Positions 1 to 8,652 of a stretch of 41,750 bases of DNA are shown in pieces. The notes beneath the pieces were generated by a model. It saw nothing but the letters and a program-made list of their open reading frames with translations, did not search any database and was not told the origin of the DNA. Each line of letters begins with the position of its first letter. The first letter of the stretch is position 1. Origin of the DNA: Lachnospiraceae bacterium (GTDB lineage Bacteria > Bacillota > Clostridia > Lachnospirales > Lachnospiraceae); contig JAEEKV010000167.1 of assembly GCA_016282595.1 (NCBI GenBank), positions 1 through 41,750 of the forward strand. Direction: 5' to 3'. The translations under genes and the position numbers were made by a program.

Positions 1-4
1 CACC

Positions 5-2023
5 ATGTTTCAGCCCCATGCTCTTGATCCGGAAAACCTGGACTTTAAACTTCTTTCCGACGGAACCGAGATCAGCCGTTTTTACAGCATCATGAATAAG
101 GGAACCTTTCATGATGTGGATCAAAATCAGGACAGCTGGGAGCGGTTTTTCAAATCCACGAAAAGAAAGTATGACAGCGGCGAAGATGTAACAAGGGAAT
201 GCTCGCGGATGTGTGATATCATGCTCACCCGGGATGAGAGAATGCGAAAGTTAATCAAGGCTAACTTTACGCCGGAGGATTATTTTGAAGTCCACGCAAG
301 GATGGTGGGAACGGGAATGATTGGCGGAAAGGCCTGCGGTATGCTGCTTTCCCGAAAGATTGTGGAAAACCACAGGCCGGATATCTTTACCAGAATCGAA
401 CCCCATGATTCCTATTACATCGGATCGGACGTGTTTTACGCCTTCATTGTAGATAACGGATTCTGGGATCTGAGGATCCGGCAGCGCACGGAGGAAGGCT
501 ATTTTACACTGGCAGAGGAATTTACCCAAAAGATCATGGAGGGAAAGTTTTCCGGCCGGGTGGAAACGGAATTTCGGCGGATCCTGGATTACTATGGGAA
601 TGATCCGGTGATCGTACGCTCCAGCTCTATCTTAGAGGACGGGTTCGGAAATGCCTTTGCGGGAAAATATGACTCCGTATTTTGCGGGGCGCCGGGCACA
701 CCGGAAGAACGTCTGGAAGCCTTTGAGAAAGCAGTGAAGGAAGTATATGCCAGTACCATGAGCTTTTCCGCTCTGGATTATCGAAAGAGACGGGGGCTGG
801 ATAAGCGGGATGAACAGATGGCGATTTTGGTGCAGCGTGTTTCCGGCTCCCATTATGACGGGTTCTTTATGCCTTGTGCCGCAGGGGTAGGGTATTCCAT
901 GAGTCCCTACAGGATCGGAAATCTGCGCTCCGAATCCGGAATGCTTCGTCTGGTTATGGGCCTGGGGACGGCAGCGGTTGACAGGCGCACCGGGTCCTAT
1001 CCCCGCATGGTATCCCTGGATGCGCCATCCAAGATCATTCATACAACCATGGCAGACAGGCAGCAGTATTCTCAAAGGATCGTGGATGCAGTCAGCCTTC
1101 TGTCCGGGGATGTGGAGGGCTTTGATCCTTTGAAGATCAGTGAGATATTGCCCTACTATCAGAAAAAGCTTCTGTATTCCCATAACTCGGATACGGAGCG
1201 GATGTTCCGTGAGCGGGGACAGAAGCGAGAAATCCTGTTTGTAACCTGCGAGGGACTGACGAAAAATGAGCAGCTGATGCAGGATATGAGGGATATTCTG
1301 GCACTGATCCAGGAGCATTATGAGTATCCGGTAGATACGGAATATACCATTAATTTTTCACAGGACGGAAACTATGTGATCGATCTTTTGCAGTGCCGTC
1401 CTTTGCAGCTGACAAAAGACGGAGAGAAGGTAGATTTTCCCAAGACCATAGACCCTGAGAATGTGCTTCTGGAAACCACAGGGGTGTCCATGGGCTTTTC
1501 CAGAAAGCGCAGCGTGGATGTGGTTGTCTATATCGATCCCATCAAGTATTATCAGATGCCCTATAAAAAGAAGTATGATATCAAAAAGGCACTATCCGAC
1601 GTAAACTGGTACTATCGGGGAAAGGAAAAGCATCTGGTACTTTTGACCCCGGGACGGATCTGTACCTCCTCTCCGGAGCTAGGAGTTCCCTCTGCCTTTG
1701 CGGATATCAGTGAGTTTTCTCTCATTGCGGAGGTGTCGGAATCCAAGGCAGGATACATTCCGGAGCTGTCCTACGGCAGTCATATTTTCCAGGATCTTGT
1801 GGAAGCAGAGATCCTTTATACAGCTGTTTTTGAAGGAGAAAGCACCAAGGCCTATCAACCGGAGATCCTGACACAGAGCAAAGACATTACGGAAGAGATC
1901 ACAAAACTGTCGGAAGAAAATCAGGGAATCCTCAGAGTATTTGATGTATCCCGGGAAGAGATGTGTCTGTACTATGACCTGACAGAAGAAAGACTTGTGA
2001 TCACGAAAGGAGCAGCAAAGTGA
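5..2023 (+). CDS. PEP/pyruvate-binding domain protein (PPDK/PEP synthase N-domain), possibly 5' partial
   Basis: The 672-residue product carries the ATP-grasp nucleotide-binding half of PEP synthase / pyruvate phosphate dikinase enzymes. Residues about 87-470 include an RMVGTGMIGGKA-like entry motif and the diagnostic stretch RSSSILEDGFGNAFAGKYDS, with a QCRPLQL-type motif near residue 460. No C-terminal PEP-utilising (TIM-barrel) domain or swivelling His domain is evident, so it is not a complete PEP synthase. Only four bases precede the ATG and that frame is open to the left edge. I cannot see a ribosome binding site, so the real start may lie outside the window. The stop overlaps the GTG start of the RelA/SpoT-type gene, which implies translational coupling. 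Substrate and product are unknown. Confidence 0.75.
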   Translation: MFQPHALDPENLDFKLLSDGTEISRFYSIMNKGTFHDVDQNQDSWERFFKSTKRKYDSGEDVTRECSRMCDIMLTRDERMRKLIKANFTPEDYFEVHARMVGTGMIGGKACGMLLSRKIVENHRPDIFTRIEPHDSYYIGSDVFYAFIVDNGFWDLRIRQRTEEGYFTLAEEFTQKIMEGKFSGRVETEFRRILDYYGNDPVIVRSSSILEDGFGNAFAGKYDSVFCGAPGTPEERLEAFEKAVKEVYASTMSFSALDYRKRRGLDKRDEQMAILVQRVSGSHYDGFFMPCAAGVGYSMSPYRIGNLRSESGMLRLVMGLGTAAVDRRTGSYPRMVSLDAPSKIIHTTMADRQQYSQRIVDAVSLLSGDVEGFDPLKISEILPYYQKKLLYSHNSDTERMFRERGQKREILFVTCEGLTKNEQLMQDMRDILALIQEHYEYPVDTEYTINFSQDGNYVIDLLQCRPLQLTKDGEKVDFPKTIDPENVLLETTGVSMGFSRKRSVDVVVYIDPIKYYQMPYKKKYDIKKALSDVNWYYRGKEKHLVLLTPGRICTSSPELGVPSAFADISEFSLIAEVSESKAGYIPELSYGSHIFQDLVEAEILYTAVFEGESTKAYQPEILTQSKDITEEITKLSEENQGILRVFDVSREEMCLYYDLTEERLVITKGAAK

Positions 2024-3000
2024 TTTACTTAAATGACTATCTATACGGCGGTGATACCGTGGTTAAGATCCTGCACTGCTATTCCCAGGATCTGAAGGCA
2101 GATGCCATAGAGCGCAACAACGGTATTGATCTGGCACATAGCAACTGTCTGTTGCAGATGATCGAGCTTTTAGAGCATAACGATTTCCTGGCTGCTCAGT
2201 CCCAGAAGATCCGGGAATTCTATAAGTACCTGGCGGACCGTTACCCCTTTCTGGCCTTTACCTTTAAGGGGCGCATCAAGTCCCTGATCCGGCTGGAGGA
2301 AAAGATCAACGGCAACATCGTTGAGTATATCTATGATTATTACAGCATGACAGGGAAATATCCTTCGGAGGCGGAAATCAAAAAAAGGATCGGTCGGATC
2401 CGGGATCTCATTGCTTACCGGATCGTCCTCTCCATGCCCCAGTGCCATATTAAGGAGGGAGAGGATCGCAGAGAGATTGAACTGAAATACCTCTATGAGT
2501 TTGCCAACCTGTTGCCGGACTTTCTGGAGGAAAGAGGCTTTGAGCCCCAGCTTTCCGGCATTGATGATTACAGTCTGCGGATCGATGAGCGACTGAAGCC
2601 CTACTATCGTGACTACATCGAAAAGCCGAATCTTTTCGGTTATCAGTCCCTGCACATCTCCTTTTTTGACAACACCTCCCGCAGCAACATCGAGGTGCAG
2701 ATCCGCACCAAGGAAATGGATGATAACGCGGAGATCGGACCTGCCAACCATCTGGGCTATGAGAAGCGGCAGGAAAAAGAGCGTGCCCGCAGAGAAGCTA
2801 TCCCCCTGGGAGAAAATCCCTATTTTGACGATGCCTATGAACGGGGCATGAAGCTGCAGCAGCTGGATCTTTCCCGCATCAATGTGAACATGTTCGGTGC
2901 GGTGGACAACAGTCTGGTAAATGACGGGTGCGGACTGTACCGTGGACGGCTGATCCTGCCCTATGAGCACCTTTCCCGTTTTCAGAACGATCTGGTGTAG
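2020..3000 (+). CDS. RelA/SpoT-type nucleotidyltransferase (putative (p)ppGpp synthetase)
   Basis: The 326-aa protein has a RelA/SpoT synthetase domain at residues about 80-250 and no HD hydrolase, TGS or ACT domain. Visible motifs are FKGRIKS (82-88), IRDLIAYRI (127-135), the G-loop with FGYQSLH (207-212), EVQIRT (225-230) and NH-GYEK around H244. These match the substrate-binding and catalytic elements of (p)ppGpp synthetases, so activity is plausible. It is longer than RelP/RelQ small synthetases, with extra N- and C-terminal segments. The GTG start (2020-2022) overlaps the upstream stop and has AAAGGAG seven bases before it. The overlap with the PEP/pyruvate-binding gene suggests a joint role linking carbon or phosphate state to an alarmone-like nucleotide; this is inference. 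The nucleotide actually made is unknown. Confidence 0.8.
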   Translation: MIYLNDYLYGGDTVVKILHCYSQDLKADAIERNNGIDLAHSNCLLQMIELLEHNDFLAAQSQKIREFYKYLADRYPFLAFTFKGRIKSLIRLEEKINGNIVEYIYDYYSMTGKYPSEAEIKKRIGRIRDLIAYRIVLSMPQCHIKEGEDRREIELKYLYEFANLLPDFLEERGFEPQLSGIDDYSLRIDERLKPYYRDYIEKPNLFGYQSLHISFFDNTSRSNIEVQIRTKEMDDNAEIGPANHLGYEKRQEKERARREAIPLGENPYFDDAYERGMKLQQLDLSRINVNMFGAVDNSLVNDGCGLYRGRLILPYEHLSRFQNDLV

Positions 3001-3169
3001 CAATGTTGTCTTTTCCCGCCCCGGAGTGATAAAATAGGGAGGTAGGAGATGTTCTGACAAAGAGGAGGAAACTAACGGCTTTTGATGTCTTTTATGGTTT
3101 TATTTCCTGCAAAACGGTGATAAAATAGCATCATAAGGCTTGTGACATCGCTTGGGAAAGGGTGATGAT

Positions 3170-4165
3170 ATGAACGATAAAAATATCTCCTCGGATTTCG
3201 AAAGCTTTCTGGTTGAAAACAGAAATAAGATCAATCAATCTTTCAACAACATTCTGTGGATCTGTATTGCGGCGGGGCCTCTCATCGCTATTGCCGTATA
3301 TTTTAAGGTGTTTGCAGGTGTAACCTATCTGACGGCTTTGCTCGTTTCCCTTTTCATGCTTTCTCTGGCGCTGATCCATAAGGCGCTGATAAAGCGCAGG
3401 GTCGCTTCTTTTGTAACCTGTATCGTGGCCTTTCTGGCCATAGACTGTCTGCTCATTGTTATGGACAGTGCCCATCTGACCATCTATATCGCCTGGTTTT
3501 TGATCCCATTGCTCAGTCTGCAGTTTTGTGATTTCAAATTGTATTTTGTTTCGGTGGCGGTGAACTACTGTTTTATGGTGCTTGCTACCTGGCATATGGC
3601 GCCCTATTTTACCGAAAGAAGAACAGACGTTGATACACCGCTGGCTTATTTTCTGTCACGTATCGGCGGCCTTACGGTGGAGATGCTGGTTATGATCTGT
3701 GCGGGATATGTGCTTTGCAGCATGATCCTTCGCTACTACCGGAATCTCATTGAAAAGGCAGCGGTTGTCAGCAGGGACCAGATGGTGCTTGCCCGCAATG
3801 CAGCCCAGCTGAAGGCTCTGGCAGGGGACTATCTGTGGGTGGAGGATATCGATCTTACAAAGAACACCTTTGAACTCATCGTTGCCAACGATGAAAGAGT
3901 AGAAGAATATATGGGGGATACCCGTACCAATGCAAAGCAGCTGATCCCGGGGCTTTTGAATCTTGTGGTAGCAGAGTCCTGCAAAAAAGAAGTACTGTCT
4001 TTCGTGGATTTTTCCACGTTAGATGCACGTATAGGGGATAATAGATCGATTGAGCTTTCGTTTCAGAATGAAAACGACGAAAAGCGTCTGGCAAGGTTTC
4101 TTGTATCCGGGCGTGGTGAGGATGGCAGGATCACCCATGTGATCTGGCTTGTCAAGGAGGCATGA
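3170..4165 (+). CDS. Six-TM membrane sensor protein with PAS-like tail, no output domain
   Basis: The start ATG at 3170 follows a GGGAAAGGGTG-type ribosome binding site; an upstream in-frame TTG at 3152 is less likely. The protein (331 aa) shows about six hydrophobic segments between residues 25 and 190. A short helical linker follows, then a soluble C-terminal region of about 120 residues with a PAS-like look (ALAGDYLWVEDIDLTKN... to GRITHVIWLV). No histidine kinase, GGDEF or methyl-accepting domain follows. Proteins of this layout usually continue into an output domain, so this is either a stand-alone sensor acting with the hybrid kinase downstream or a truncated gene. The frame reads on after the TGA for about 64 codons. 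A TGATAAAAT promoter-like box lies at 3118-3126. Confidence 0.65.
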   Translation: MNDKNISSDFESFLVENRNKINQSFNNILWICIAAGPLIAIAVYFKVFAGVTYLTALLVSLFMLSLALIHKALIKRRVASFVTCIVAFLAIDCLLIVMDSAHLTIYIAWFLIPLLSLQFCDFKLYFVSVAVNYCFMVLATWHMAPYFTERRTDVDTPLAYFLSRIGGLTVEMLVMICAGYVLCSMILRYYRNLIEKAAVVSRDQMVLARNAAQLKALAGDYLWVEDIDLTKNTFELIVANDERVEEYMGDTRTNAKQLIPGLLNLVVAESCKKEVLSFVDFSTLDARIGDNRSIELSFQNENDEKRLARFLVSGRGEDGRITHVIWLVKEA

Positions 4166-4169
4166 TGCT

Positions 4170-4360
4170 ATGAAACGATTTGCGAGGATATGCCTGTTTA
4201 CGGCGGTGGATATTCACCGGATCTTTGGAAGAATCTCTACAGTAGTGCCACAAAAATCTATATAGACGGAGTTGAAAAAACAAAGCCGGACAGTTCGGAA
4301 ATCACCTGGACCTGTACGGATCGCATTGAGATCAAAACACCGAAGGGAGTTAAGCTGTAA
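4170..4360 (+). pseudogene. Small gene, apparently frameshifted
   Basis: A perfect AAGGAGG (4154-4160) stands nine bases before an ATG at 4170 that starts with MKRFARICLFTAV, resembling a signal or membrane start, but this frame stops at 4265. A different frame is open across the same DNA up to the TAA at 4358-4360 and looks coding (Y-S-P-D-L-W-K-N-L-Y ... I-E-I-K-T-P-K-G-V-K-L). That second frame has only a poorly spaced GAGG before its first ATG (4190). The TAA overlaps the ATG of the next gene, as expected for a real operon gene end. The simplest reading is one small gene of about 60 codons with a frameshift near 4205-4230. A 56-residue ORF from 4190 is the alternative. Confidence 0.4.
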
Positions 4361-4851
4361 TGTTTGTGACAAAAAACGAGACGGAGCATTTTTCCTATGA
4401 GGATTGTGTGATCCGGGAGTTTGAGGTATCAGAAGATGGGATCGCTCTGACGGTGGAGGCACTGATCATAGAACCCAAGAACAGTCAGAATACCAATTTT
4501 ACCAGAAGCTACGCAGATCTTTCAAAGATCCTGTTGGAAGGAGGGAAGATCCGAAAGGCAGTCAGGGAAGGCTGTAAGCGATATGATGCCGACGACAAAC
4601 TGCTGGAGGAGATCCCGGATGAGGACCTGACAAAAGAGGAACTGGAGAAGCTTCTTGCAACCATCTCAGGACAATATCTGTATGATCTGAAGGAAGCGAA
4701 GGCATCAGAGAATGCCAAAAGCCTGGTACTGGGTATCGAGATGACAACGGAGGATTTGACGGGAGTGGATGCGGAATCCTATCAGATCCTGGTAGAGTGC
4801 AGGGACGTTATCATCACCTGGGAGAGGTACTTAAACAGAGTACAACAATAG
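4360..4851 (+). CDS. Hypothetical protein in signalling operon
   Basis: A 163-residue soluble protein, unrecognised by me. It begins MFVTKNETEHFSYEDCVI, has no signal peptide or membrane segment, and has an acidic helical middle (DLTKEELEKLLATISGQYL) rich in Glu and Asp. AAGGGAG at 4343-4349 is a good ribosome binding site and the ATG overlaps the preceding TAA. It lies 22 bases before the hybrid histidine kinase gene and is probably co-transcribed with it, so a role as an accessory of that signalling system is possible but unsupported by any domain I can name. Confidence 0.6.
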   Translation: MFVTKNETEHFSYEDCVIREFEVSEDGIALTVEALIIEPKNSQNTNFTRSYADLSKILLEGGKIRKAVREGCKRYDADDKLLEEIPDEDLTKEELEKLLATISGQYLYDLKEAKASENAKSLVLGIEMTTEDLTGVDAESYQILVECRDVIITWERYLNRVQQ

Positions 4852-4873
4852 TAACCGGAAATAAGGAGTCTGA

Positions 4874-7735
4874 ATGAATACACGTACATTGCTTCTTGCA
4901 ATCCAGTATGCATCCATCATGGGTTTGTTCTTTGAATGCTGGATCATCTTTAAAAGAATGAAAACACCGGCACATTCCTATTTGCTGATCAGTTCCATAG
5001 CGGCGCTTCTCAACAATACGGGATATCTGCTGGAGATCAAATCACAAAGTGAGGAAGCCTATATTGTTGCCCTGAAGTTTTCCTATCTGGGGCGGAGTTG
5101 GTATGCCTTTTTTATCTTCCTGTTTATTGCTGAGCTCACGGGCTTTCATATTGCCGATGTGCACAAACGGATCATGATGCTGATCTGTGCCGCCATGTAT
5201 TGTGTGATCTTTACAATTCCCGGCAACAGACTGTACTATACGGATTTGCATTATGAAATCGGCGGAATGTTCCCGAGACTTCAACACGGAAACGGGATCG
5301 TGCATCACATCAATATGGGAACCCAGTTTCTGTTTATTCTTGCAGCCATCGTTTTTTTGTTTGTGGCGCTCAAGTATGAAACCAGAAGAGTGCGGAAGAT
5401 GTGCTATCTGACACTTTCAAGTGCCATTGTCATCCAGGCGATTTTCCTGGTGGTCCAGCTGACGGGGGTTACGGAGCTGACAAAGAGCTACGATGTAACC
5501 ATGATCGGCTACTTTATCGGAACCATCATGATGCTCATCGCAATACTGTCCTTTGATCTTTTGGGAACCACGGAGATGGCCAAGGAATTTATTATCGACA
5601 GGATTTCCGAGGGAATCATCGCCGTGGATAATGACGGCGTTCTGCAGTATATTAACGAGCCTGCGGCCAAGCTCTATCCGGAGCTTCAAAAAGTTAGCAT
5701 AGGACAACGAAAAAAGAAAAAGGATGAGCAGGATGCTACTGCTTCGGTCATTGATAAATTGCAGCAGGCAATGAAGAGCGATAAAAATATCCTCCATGAG
5801 GACCGGGTCTATGCACCGGAGGAAAACCAACTGATCCACAACGGAAAGCAGTACGGAACGCTTTACGCTCTGGTGGATGAGACAGAGCATATCCGCTATA
5901 CGGAGGAGCTGGAAAAGCAAAAGGAGATCGCTGACAACGCAAGTCACGCAAAAAGTCTGTTCCTTGCCAATATGTCCCACGAGATCCGTACCCCTATCAA
6001 TGCGATTCTGGGCATGGATGAGATAATTCTTCGTGAAACCACGGAAAAGAATATCCGCTCCTACGCCGGAGATATTAAGGCGGCGGGAAAAACCCTTTTG
6101 TCGCTCATTAACGATATCCTGGATCTGTCCAAGGTGGAAGAGGGGAAGATGGAGATCATTCCGGTACGGTATGAACTGGCTTCCCTGGTGAATGACCTTT
6201 GCAACATGATCCGTGGCAGGGCACAGAAAAAGGGGCTGTTTTATGAGGCTAAGGTGGACGAGCATACGCCCCATCTTTTGATGGGAGATGAGATCAGAAT
6301 CCGTCAATGTGTGCTGAATCTTTTAACCAACGCCGTGAAATATACGGAAAGCGGCAGCGTTACCCTGCATGTGGGCTACAAAAAGACAGAGGATGAAAAC
6401 AGGATCCTGCTTTGCATTTCCGTAGTGGATACCGGCATCGGTATGAGACAGGAGGATCTGGAAAAGCTGCTGATGCCATATCAGCGTATTGAGGAGCAGA
6501 GAAACCGGTTCATAGAAGGTACGGGTCTTGGCATGAGCATCACCCACCAGCTTCTGGATCTGATGGGAAGCCGTCTCATGATCGAAAGCGAGTATGGAAA
6601 GGGAACCACCATGTCCTTTGAGGTACCCCAGGAGGTTGTTTCCTTTGAAGAGATCGGCGACTACAACGAGCGCTATGATGAGAGCATTGGTGACGCATCC
6701 ACCTATCAGGAATCCTTCCATGCACCGGATGCACGTATCCTTGTGGTAGATGATACGGAAATGAATCTCACCGTTATGGAGAATCTGTTAAAGCATACAC
6801 AGCTTCAGATTGACTGTGTTCTCACGGGAAAGGAAGCAGTGCGTCTGGCGCAGGATATCCCCTACGATATCCTGTTCATCGATCATATGATGAGCGAAAT
6901 GGACGGCCTTGAAACCCTGGTGCATATCCGGGAAAAGGGGGTCAATACTAAAACCCCTGCGGTGGTTTTGACAGCCAATGCCGTATCGGGAGCCAGGGAG
7001 CAATACCTGAAGGCGGGATTTGATGAATATCTGTCCAAGCCTGTGGATGGAGGCAGACTTGAGAAGATGATCATTTCTTTTTTGCCGAAAGAGAAGGTAA
7101 TGAAGGTAGAAAAAGCTGAAAAGGAAGAGAAAACCCAGGGACAGGACTTATCCAATTCACTTTCGTGGCTTTCCGATGTACCTGAGATTGATGAAAAGAG
7201 CGGCCTGAAGTTTACAGGCTCCGAGGAAGGTTATCTTTCGGTGCTTCGGGTATTCCACCAGACAGCAGTGGAAAAGGCCAATGACATAGAAGGATTCTTC
7301 AAGGAGGGTAACCTTGAGGAATATACCATCCGGGTGCATGCACTGAAATCCTCTGCCAGGATCATAGGGGCAGCACAGCTTTCCAAACTTGCGGAGAGCT
7401 TGGAAAAGGCAGGAAAGGAAAAGGATACAGCCTTTATTGAGGAAAACACACAAACCCTTCTTTCCATGTATCGACAGCTGGATGAAAAGCTTTCTCCCCT
7501 GGATGAGGAGGCTGAGGATCTGCCGGAGCTTTCCGAAACAGAGCTGAAAGAGGCTTATGCCACCATATCGGAGATTGCCCAGGCAATGGATTTTGGTATG
7601 ATGGATGATATTCTCAGGCAGCTTCATGGCTATAAACTTTCGGAAAAAGATGGGGAAATCCTCAAATCTTTAGAAAAATGCTTTATAGAACTTGATTGGG
7701 ATGATATGATAAGGATTGTAAAGCAGTTACTGTAA
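4874..7735 (+). CDS. Hybrid sensor histidine kinase (7TM-HisKA-HATPase-receiver-HPt)
   Basis: A 953-aa multi-domain phosphorelay kinase. Residues 1-225 form about seven membrane segments like the histidine-kinase N-terminal 7TM domain, followed by a PAS-like stretch to about 350. The H box NMSHEIRTPINAILG puts the autophosphorylated His at H369. The N box is near residue 480, the G boxes DTGIGM and GTGLGMSI near 517 and 549. The receiver (620-740) has VVDD, phospho-acceptor D670 and the KP lysine motif. A C-terminal HPt domain contains HALKSSARIIGA with H822. A further 80-residue acidic tail follows. All catalytic signatures are intact. Start: AAGGAG eight bases before ATG 4874. The response regulator gene follows after 16 bases and is the obvious partner. 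Ligand unknown. Confidence 0.9.
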   Translation: MNTRTLLLAIQYASIMGLFFECWIIFKRMKTPAHSYLLISSIAALLNNTGYLLEIKSQSEEAYIVALKFSYLGRSWYAFFIFLFIAELTGFHIADVHKRIMMLICAAMYCVIFTIPGNRLYYTDLHYEIGGMFPRLQHGNGIVHHINMGTQFLFILAAIVFLFVALKYETRRVRKMCYLTLSSAIVIQAIFLVVQLTGVTELTKSYDVTMIGYFIGTIMMLIAILSFDLLGTTEMAKEFIIDRISEGIIAVDNDGVLQYINEPAAKLYPELQKVSIGQRKKKKDEQDATASVIDKLQQAMKSDKNILHEDRVYAPEENQLIHNGKQYGTLYALVDETEHIRYTEELEKQKEIADNASHAKSLFLANMSHEIRTPINAILGMDEIILRETTEKNIRSYAGDIKAAGKTLLSLINDILDLSKVEEGKMEIIPVRYELASLVNDLCNMIRGRAQKKGLFYEAKVDEHTPHLLMGDEIRIRQCVLNLLTNAVKYTESGSVTLHVGYKKTEDENRILLCISVVDTGIGMRQEDLEKLLMPYQRIEEQRNRFIEGTGLGMSITHQLLDLMGSRLMIESEYGKGTTMSFEVPQEVVSFEEIGDYNERYDESIGDASTYQESFHAPDARILVVDDTEMNLTVMENLLKHTQLQIDCVLTGKEAVRLAQDIPYDILFIDHMMSEMDGLETLVHIREKGVNTKTPAVVLTANAVSGAREQYLKAGFDEYLSKPVDGGRLEKMIISFLPKEKVMKVEKAEKEEKTQGQDLSNSLSWLSDVPEIDEKSGLKFTGSEEGYLSVLRVFHQTAVEKANDIEGFFKEGNLEEYTIRVHALKSSARIIGAAQLSKLAESLEKAGKEKDTAFIEENTQTLLSMYRQLDEKLSPLDEEAEDLPELSETELKEAYATISEIAQAMDFGMMDDILRQLHGYKLSEKDGEILKSLEKCFIELDWDDMIRIVKQLL

Positions 7736-7751
7736 GGAGTGGGATACTGTT

Positions 7752-8579
7752 ATGGACAAAGAGTATGATTTAGATGGATTATTAAGTGAAATTTCCGGTA
7801 CGGTTCAGTCTATGGCCGCACAGGAACCCGGCAAGGTAGTTATCATCAGCCAGTCTAACAGTTTTCTGGCTAAGAGCATTGCTGCGAAGCTTGAGGGTAG
7901 CGGCATTCGTGCCATAGCAGTTCAGGCTGTCATCAAGGAGATTGAAAAACAGATAACGGGATCCAATCTGATTCTTCTGTTTTTGAGTGACGAACTGGAA
8001 AGTATGCCTGAGCTTGTAGTATATCTGAAGGATATGATCCATGAAAAGCAGCAGGGCCTTTTCCTCATCGGAGATCCGCCCCAGGAAGCCTTTGTGAAAA
8101 AGATCATTCCCCCATCGGATATTACCGAGGTGTTCAAACGTCCTTTGAATATTGAGGCACTTTTGGCAAAAGTATCAGGGTACCTTGAGGAGAATACCGG
8201 GGAAAAACGTAAGAAGACCGTTTTGGTCGTAGATGATGACGTGACCTATCTGCGAACGGTTTATGAATGGCTGAAGGGCAGTTACCATGTGGGAATGGCT
8301 TCCAGCGGTATGCAGGCCATCAGTTATCTTGCAAGAAATAAAGTAGATCTGATTCTTTTGGATTATGAGATGCCCATTGCAAACGGACCTCAGGTGCTTT
8401 CCATGCTGAAAAGTGATTCGGAAACCGTTCAGATCCCTGTCATGTTTTTAACCGGACATGGGGATAAGGACAGAGTGTTATCCATCGTGGGCCTGAATCC
8501 CGCGGACTATCTGCTTAAGACCATTGACAGATATGCCCTTTTGAAAAAGCTGAATGATTTCTTTGAAAAGAATAAATGA
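7752..8579 (+). CDS. Response regulator with degenerate N-terminal and intact C-terminal receiver
   Basis: A 275-aa protein with two receiver-like folds. Residues about 20-150 look like a receiver (VVIISQSNSFLAKSIAAKLE ...) that lacks the acidic pocket and phospho-acceptor Asp. Residues about 153-275 are a normal receiver with VLVVDDD, phospho-acceptor D204 in LILLDYEMP, a TGH threonine and the conserved Lys of LLK. No DNA-binding or enzymatic output follows, so it probably acts by protein contact or as a phosphate shuttle for the preceding hybrid kinase. Sixteen bases separate the two genes, and a strong terminator closes the operon at 8593-8614. Confidence 0.85.
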   Translation: MDKEYDLDGLLSEISGTVQSMAAQEPGKVVIISQSNSFLAKSIAAKLEGSGIRAIAVQAVIKEIEKQITGSNLILLFLSDELESMPELVVYLKDMIHEKQQGLFLIGDPPQEAFVKKIIPPSDITEVFKRPLNIEALLAKVSGYLEENTGEKRKKTVLVVDDDVTYLRTVYEWLKGSYHVGMASSGMQAISYLARNKVDLILLDYEMPIANGPQVLSMLKSDSETVQIPVMFLTGHGDKDRVLSIVGLNPADYLLKTIDRYALLKKLNDFFEKNK

Positions 8580-8590
8580 TCGGCTGATAA

Positions 8591-8615
8591 AGCCCCCACA
8601 AATGTGGGGGTTTTC
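8591..8615 (+). terminator. Intrinsic terminator after the two-component operon
   Basis: The arms CCCCCACA and TGTGGGGG form an eight-base-pair stem with an AA/AAAT loop and are followed by TTTTC. It sits 13 bases after the response regulator stop codon. Confidence 0.85.
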
Positions 8616-8652
8616 ATAAGTATAAAAGACAGTACAGATAAAAGGAGATGGA

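Noticed and set aside
632-1318. Long minus-strand open frame inside the PEP/pyruvate-binding gene
   Set aside because: It is antisense to a gene with clear family motifs, shows no recognisable domain and has no plausible ribosome binding site.
5417-6307. 296-codon minus-strand open frame inside the hybrid kinase gene
   Set aside because: Antisense shadow of the histidine kinase core; composition is random-like and rich in His, Gln and Leu.
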